Below are positions 61,743 to 64,000 of a stretch of 64,000 nucleotides of DNA, in pieces. The stretch comes from Thalassospira xiamenensis M-5 = DSM 17429 (GTDB lineage: Bacteria > Pseudomonadota > Alphaproteobacteria > Rhodospirillales > Thalassospiraceae): contig NZ_CP004388.1 of the NCBI RefSeq assembly GCF_000300235.2, positions 973,501 to 1,037,500 of the forward strand, written 5' to 3'. The position numbers were made by a program, and so were the translations under genes. Position 1 is the first letter of the stretch. Each line of letters begins with the position of its first letter. A model generated the notes under the pieces. The model saw only the letters and a list, made by a program, of their open reading frames with translations. It searched no databases and was not told the origin of the DNA.

Positions 61743-61968
61743 ATCAGTTTCTCTTCGGTCAACAATCGCAACACTTCGTTGATGACATAAAGCTTCACGA
61801 TGTTGCTTGGATGTGGTTTGTGCAGGCTGATCGTGGGTGCCGTTGCATGGGTGAATTTGCGCCGTGAACCGCCGGTTTTTCCGCTATTGTTTTCGGTATA
61901 ACCCAAGGCCGTCAGAAGGCGGACCAGTTCATCCCAGCTAAAATCTTTTGGTCTGCTTTTAAGCCGTT
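61739..61968 (-). pseudogene. hicA: hicA toxin, 3' part (interrupted by IS)
   Basis: Minus-strand translation gives RLKSRPKDFSWDELVRLLTA, LGYTENNSGKTGGSRRKFTH, then ATAPTISLHKPHPSNIVKLY and VINEVLRLLTEEKLI, the dsRNA-binding fold of HicA mRNA-interferase toxins. It stops in an ATGA overlap with hicB. Its 5' end is missing here and is found on the far side of the insertion sequence. Joining the parts over the duplicated GTT yields an uninterrupted 84-residue HicA. Confidence 0.92.
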
Positions 61969-62003
61969 TGAATAGCCCCTGGAATTGTAGACACCCGGTT
62001 TGA

Positions 62004-62862
62004 TCAGATTTTTCGTCTTTCGAATTCGACGGGTGACAACATCCCGTTGGTACTATGTTTGCGCTTCGGGTTGTAGAACATTTCTATGTAATCGAAGACA
62101 TCCTGACGTGCCTCATCCCGTGATTTATAGACCCTGCGGCGGATGCGTTCGCGTTTAAGCAAGTTGAAGAAACTTTCGGCAACAGCATTGTCATAACAGT
62201 TCCCACGGCGGCTCATACTATGTTCAAGATTGTGCTGACGAAGGAAAGCTGGCCCAGTCGATGCTGGTATATTGGGAACCCTGATCAGAATGGATCAGCA
62301 CCCTGTTCTTTGGCTTTCGCCGCCAGACGGCCATCAGCAAGGCTTGCAGAACAACCTCTGTATCTTGTCGCTGCTTCAATGCCCAGCCAACCACCATGCG
62401 GGAATAAAGGTCAATTACGACGGCAAGATACGCAAATCCTTCCTGTGTCTTGATATAGGTGATATCGGTCACCCAAACGGTATTTGGTCTGGCGGTATCA
62501 AACTGCCGATCCAGTTTGTTGTCAGCGACGACAGCCGGTTTGCGGCCATATTTGCCGGGACGCTTCTTGTAACCGATCCGGGCGCGTATGCCTGCATTGC
62601 GGGCCAGTCGGGCAACACGGTTCGGACTGCAACTCTCTCCCATATCCAGCAGATCATCATGGATTTTGCGGTAGCCATATACCTGACCGCTGTCTTCCCA
62701 TATCTGGCGAACAAGCGCGGTCTGCCTTTGATCTTCCAGAAACCGGGCGCTGTGTGGTTTCTTCTGCCAAGCATAAAAGCCACTGGGATGAACCTGCAAA
62801 CACCGGCACATGGTGCGCACCGAGTAGACCCGGCGATGCTGGTCAATAAACGCGTACCTCAT
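62004..62862 (-). pseudogene. IS3-family transposase orfB, frameshifted
   Basis: The DDE transposase (integrase core) is readable in two frames. Frame one covers 62862 down to about 62247 with the HTH_21 region (YSVRTMCRCLQVHPSGFYAW), the first Asp in VWVTDITYIK and the second in VLIHSDQGSQYTS, then runs into a stop. Frame two continues LRQHNLEHSMSRRGNCYDNA and VAESFFNLLKRE, with the catalytic Glu. One extra base in the A-run 62245-62247 (TTT instead of TT on the coding strand) explains the break. Normal IS3 frameshifting occurs at the orfA-orfB junction, not here. Confidence 0.9.
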
Positions 62863-63137
62863 TTTGCATCCCTGGCGAAGTACGCGGTTGCCTTTTTTAG
62901 AATATCGCGCTCCTCGGTGATCCGGGCGAGTTCTTGCTTCAGGCGGCGTATCTCGGATGATTGTTGATCAGCTTCAGCAATCGTATCAGGGGACTTGCTG
63001 AACTTCTTCTTCCACACATACAGGGAATGTGTGCTGACACCGAGACGAGCAGAAACTTCCGCTACTGAGTAGCCTCGTTCTGTAATCTGGCGAACGGCAT
63101 TGATTTTGAACTCATCGGTAAAATGACTCTTGGGCAT
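62859..63137 (-). CDS. IS3-family transposase orfA
   Basis: A 92-residue protein with the HTH_Tnp_1 helix-turn-helix (FTDEFKINAVRQITERGYSV followed by AEVSARLGVSTHSLYVWKKK) and a leucine-zipper tail (IRRLKQELARITEERDILKK). It overlaps orfB by ATGA, and the AAAA before it could allow a -1 frameshift into orfB to make the OrfAB transposase. Intact. Confidence 0.94.
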   Translation of the reverse strand: MPKSHFTDEFKINAVRQITERGYSVAEVSARLGVSTHSLYVWKKKFSKSPDTIAEADQQSSEIRRLKQELARITEERDILKKATAYFARDAK

Positions 63138-63197
63138 CGTAAACTCCTTGCCTCACTTTATAAGTGATGGGGTGTCTACAATTCCAGGGGCTATTCA

Positions 63198-63225
63198 GTT
63201 CAATCAGTTTGTCTTTCCTGCCCAT
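63198..63225 (-). pseudogene. hicA: hicA toxin, 5' fragment
   Basis: ATG 63225 begins MGRKDKLIE, nine codons of HicA, before the IS right end. With the 3' part at 61739-61968 it restores MGRKDKLIERLKSRPKDF and the rest of the toxin. It is the promoter-proximal piece. Confidence 0.9.
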
Positions 63226-63287
63226 GGCAATTTGCGACGCCCTGATTTGTTGCGGGTGAAATGGAATATAACAAATGCCGGGATTTT

Positions 63288-63309
63288 ATGCAACTAAAAC
63301 TAGTTGCAT
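63288..63309. promoter_or_regulatory. hicAB operator candidate
   Basis: Perfect nine-base arms ATGCAACTA and TAGTTGCAT flank AAAC, 63 bp upstream of the hicA start on the minus strand. HicB antitoxins with ribbon-helix-helix tails bind such inverted repeats. With the IS in place, HicB could still bind here although it is no longer directly driven from this promoter. Confidence 0.65.
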
Positions 63310-63454
63310 CTTGATGTTGGCGAGATTCAGGACGTTTTTGGTGAAATTAAACATGCAAAAACAAATTTTTATGAAGAAAATAGCATTTTTCTGAAAAATG
63401 TTCTTGATTTGTTCTTTTTCTTGTGCCATAAGGGAGAAGTCAACACCACAATTG

Positions 63455-63593
63455 CGCCCGCATCGCTTTATCGCGTTGCGGGCGTTTTTGTTTCCAAGCC
63501 CGTTTAAGGGCGTTTGTTTTTTTTAGCCCCGGTTTGGGGCTGTTTGTTTTTTGGGCCCCGGTTTGGGGTGTTTTGTTTTGCCCCGTTCGGGGC
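63455..63593 (+). repeat. Array of five consecutive T-tailed hairpins
   Basis: Stems: CGCCCGCA/TGCGGGCG (63455-63484, then TTTTT), GCCC/GGGC (63498-63511, then a T8 run), AGCCCC/GGGGCT (63525-63541, then GTTTGTTTTTT), CCCC/GGGG (63556-63568, then TGTTTTGTTTT) and GCCCC/GGGGC (63580-63593). The third, fourth and fifth are near-copies of a GCCCCGGTTTGGGGC unit. They resemble tandem intrinsic terminators on the plus strand, just ahead of a phage-type gene. Confidence 0.6.
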
Positions 63594-63620
63594 GGGGGCA
63601 GAAGGAGGTAAAGGGGCATC

Positions 63621-63863
63621 ATGGGCAGTCTGTTTTCGACACCAAAACCATCCGCGCCACCACCAATTGCCACCAGTCCGTCCGCAAACCCGGCGTCCGT
63701 CGATGACGGGGAAAGTGCGGCAGAAGCGGCACGACGGGCGCGGTCCGAGGCGCTGGAGCGGCGACGCTATGGCCGGGCCGGTCTGATCGGTACGGGGTTT
63801 CGTGGCCTGTTGTCAGACCGGATCGACCGTGCGGCGGGTGGCAAAAATCTTTTGGGGGATTAG
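63621..63863 (+). CDS. Small phage structural-module-type protein
   Basis: An 80-residue protein, ATG 63621. Its layout resembles short proteins I associate with phage head/portal modules: N-terminal MGSLFSTPKPSAPPP, an Ala/Arg-rich helix (AAEAARRARSEALERRRYGR), a glycine-rich turn GLIGTGFRGLLSD, and a C-terminal GKNLLGD. No catalytic motif. It is followed after three bases by another basic protein. The association with phage is by resemblance only. Confidence 0.6.
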   Translation: MGSLFSTPKPSAPPPIATSPSANPASVDDGESAAEAARRARSEALERRRYGRAGLIGTGFRGLLSDRIDRAAGGKNLLGD

Positions 63864-63866
63864 GCG

Positions 63867-64000
63867 ATGACAGAACGGCAGAACCGCAAAGCGCGCCCGG
63901 TCCGTCCGGCCCGGAAGGTGGGTTTGGCGGCAAAGCGTGCGACGTCTGATCGGGGGCTTCCCGATGGAGCGCAGCGTGCTGCCGGTCGGAATGCGACCGG
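63867..64000 (+). CDS. Start of a basic protein, truncated by the window edge
   Basis: ATG 63867 opens MTERQNRKARPVRPARKVGL and continues with more Arg, Lys and Ala for at least 44 residues, running off the window. The basic N-terminus suggests a nucleic-acid-associated or structural phage protein; nothing further can be said. Confidence 0.5.
   Translation, partial: MTERQNRKARPVRPARKVGLAAKRATSDRGLPDGAQRAAGRNAT

Larger units (their letters stand above)
61969..63197 (-). mobile_element. IS3-family insertion sequence, 1,229 bp, inside hicA
   Basis: The element has perfect 28-bp terminal inverted repeats (61969-61996 and 63170-63197). They begin TGAATAGCCCC and so show the TG...CA ends of the IS3 family. 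The flanking direct repeat GTT at 61966-61968 and 63198-63200 is the 3-bp target duplication. It carries orfA and orfB in IS3 arrangement, both on the minus strand. orfB has an internal frameshift, so this copy is probably unable to move by itself. Confidence 0.95.
63226..63620. other. Non-coding region between hicA and the phage-type genes
   Basis: This stretch of about 395 bases holds the hicAB operator candidate (63288-63309), an AT-rich stretch to about 63450 with no convincing gene, then five consecutive hairpins with T-rich tails (63455-63593), and a strong ribosome-binding site (AGGAGG at 63603) for the gene at 63621. Confidence 0.6.

Noticed and set aside
62859..62866. orfA/orfB overlap as a gene-breaking frameshift
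   Set aside because: This is the normal IS3 arrangement with ATGA overlap and a slippery A-run. The real break is at 62245-62247.
63304..63507. 67-residue plus-strand open frame
   Set aside because: It starts inside the hicAB operator, has no ribosome-binding site and runs through terminator hairpins.
1..64000. CRISPR arrays, tRNA and rRNA genes, riboswitches
   Set aside because: I looked for regularly spaced repeats, tRNA-like and rRNA-like sequence and c-di-GMP riboswitch cores near the GGDEF and chemoreceptor genes and saw none; a covariance-model search would settle this.

Overview
The window reads as the chromosome of a free-living, probably marine, alphaproteobacterium. The clues are a class I lysyl-tRNA synthetase, an Ohr/OhrR-type peroxide pair, several PAS-GGDEF-EAL proteins, chemoreceptors and a base composition that looks like the mid-50s % GC by eye. 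Rhodospirillales, and within it a Thalassospira-like organism, is my best guess; this is inference from gene content, not from a search. No rRNA, tRNA or CRISPR array was recognised.

Layout. 1-4.1 kb: end of an exopolysaccharide/O-antigen locus (two O-antigen ligase/polymerase-like membrane proteins and an alpha/alpha-toroid protein). 4.1-4.8 kb: a VapBC-type toxin-antitoxin pair behind a perfect palindrome. 4.8-14.5 kb: housekeeping and metabolism (HrpB helicase, VOC protein, GreB, MFS transporter with LysR regulator, a DUF3095 cyclase-like protein, SlyX, a membrane-anchored methyltransferase, a beta-hydroxyacid dehydrogenase, a TerB-like protein). 14.8-18 kb: a large c-di-GMP enzyme. 18-23.7 kb: a metal/stress block (Crp/Fnr regulator, PepSY membrane protein, DUF2946 protein, a P-type ATPase with a TPC instead of CPC motif, HdeD). 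23.7-28.7 kb: an AT-richer glycosyltransferase and an AT-richer two-TM orphan on either side of a DinG-type helicase. 28.8-35.5 kb: small transporters, a peroxide-defence group (ABM, Ohr, esterase, OhrR-like regulator), MAPEG. 35.6-43.4 kb: two chemoreceptors and a coupled HWE kinase / response-regulator-GGDEF-EAL operon. 43.8-48.2 kb: lysK, proline dehydrogenase, a DUF4136 lipoprotein, a branched-chain aminotransferase.

48.4-55.2 kb is the most coherent system: a LacI-family regulator, a periplasmic binding protein, a fused double permease, an ABC ATPase and an inositol-monophosphatase-family phosphatase, with three copies of the same 12-bp operator core around the regulator and the operon promoter. 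The binding protein superficially looks like an iron (FbpA/AfuA) protein, but its residues H231, D232 and E255 have the spacing I recall for the sugar-coordinating triad of the hexose-phosphate binder AfuA. I therefore read the locus as import and dephosphorylation of a phosphorylated sugar or polyol. It is followed by a MASE1-CHASE hybrid histidine kinase.

58.6-64 kb looks like the edge of a prophage or phage-derived island: an S24-type repressor with candidate operators, small orphans, a permuted NlpC/P60-like protein, and two small basic proteins of phage-structural type at the window end. Here an IS3-family element of 1,229 bp has split a hicA toxin gene. The toxin can be rebuilt exactly across a 3-bp target duplication, hicB is intact, and the IS's own orfB carries a frameshift. 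A run of five T-tailed hairpins precedes the last phage-type genes.
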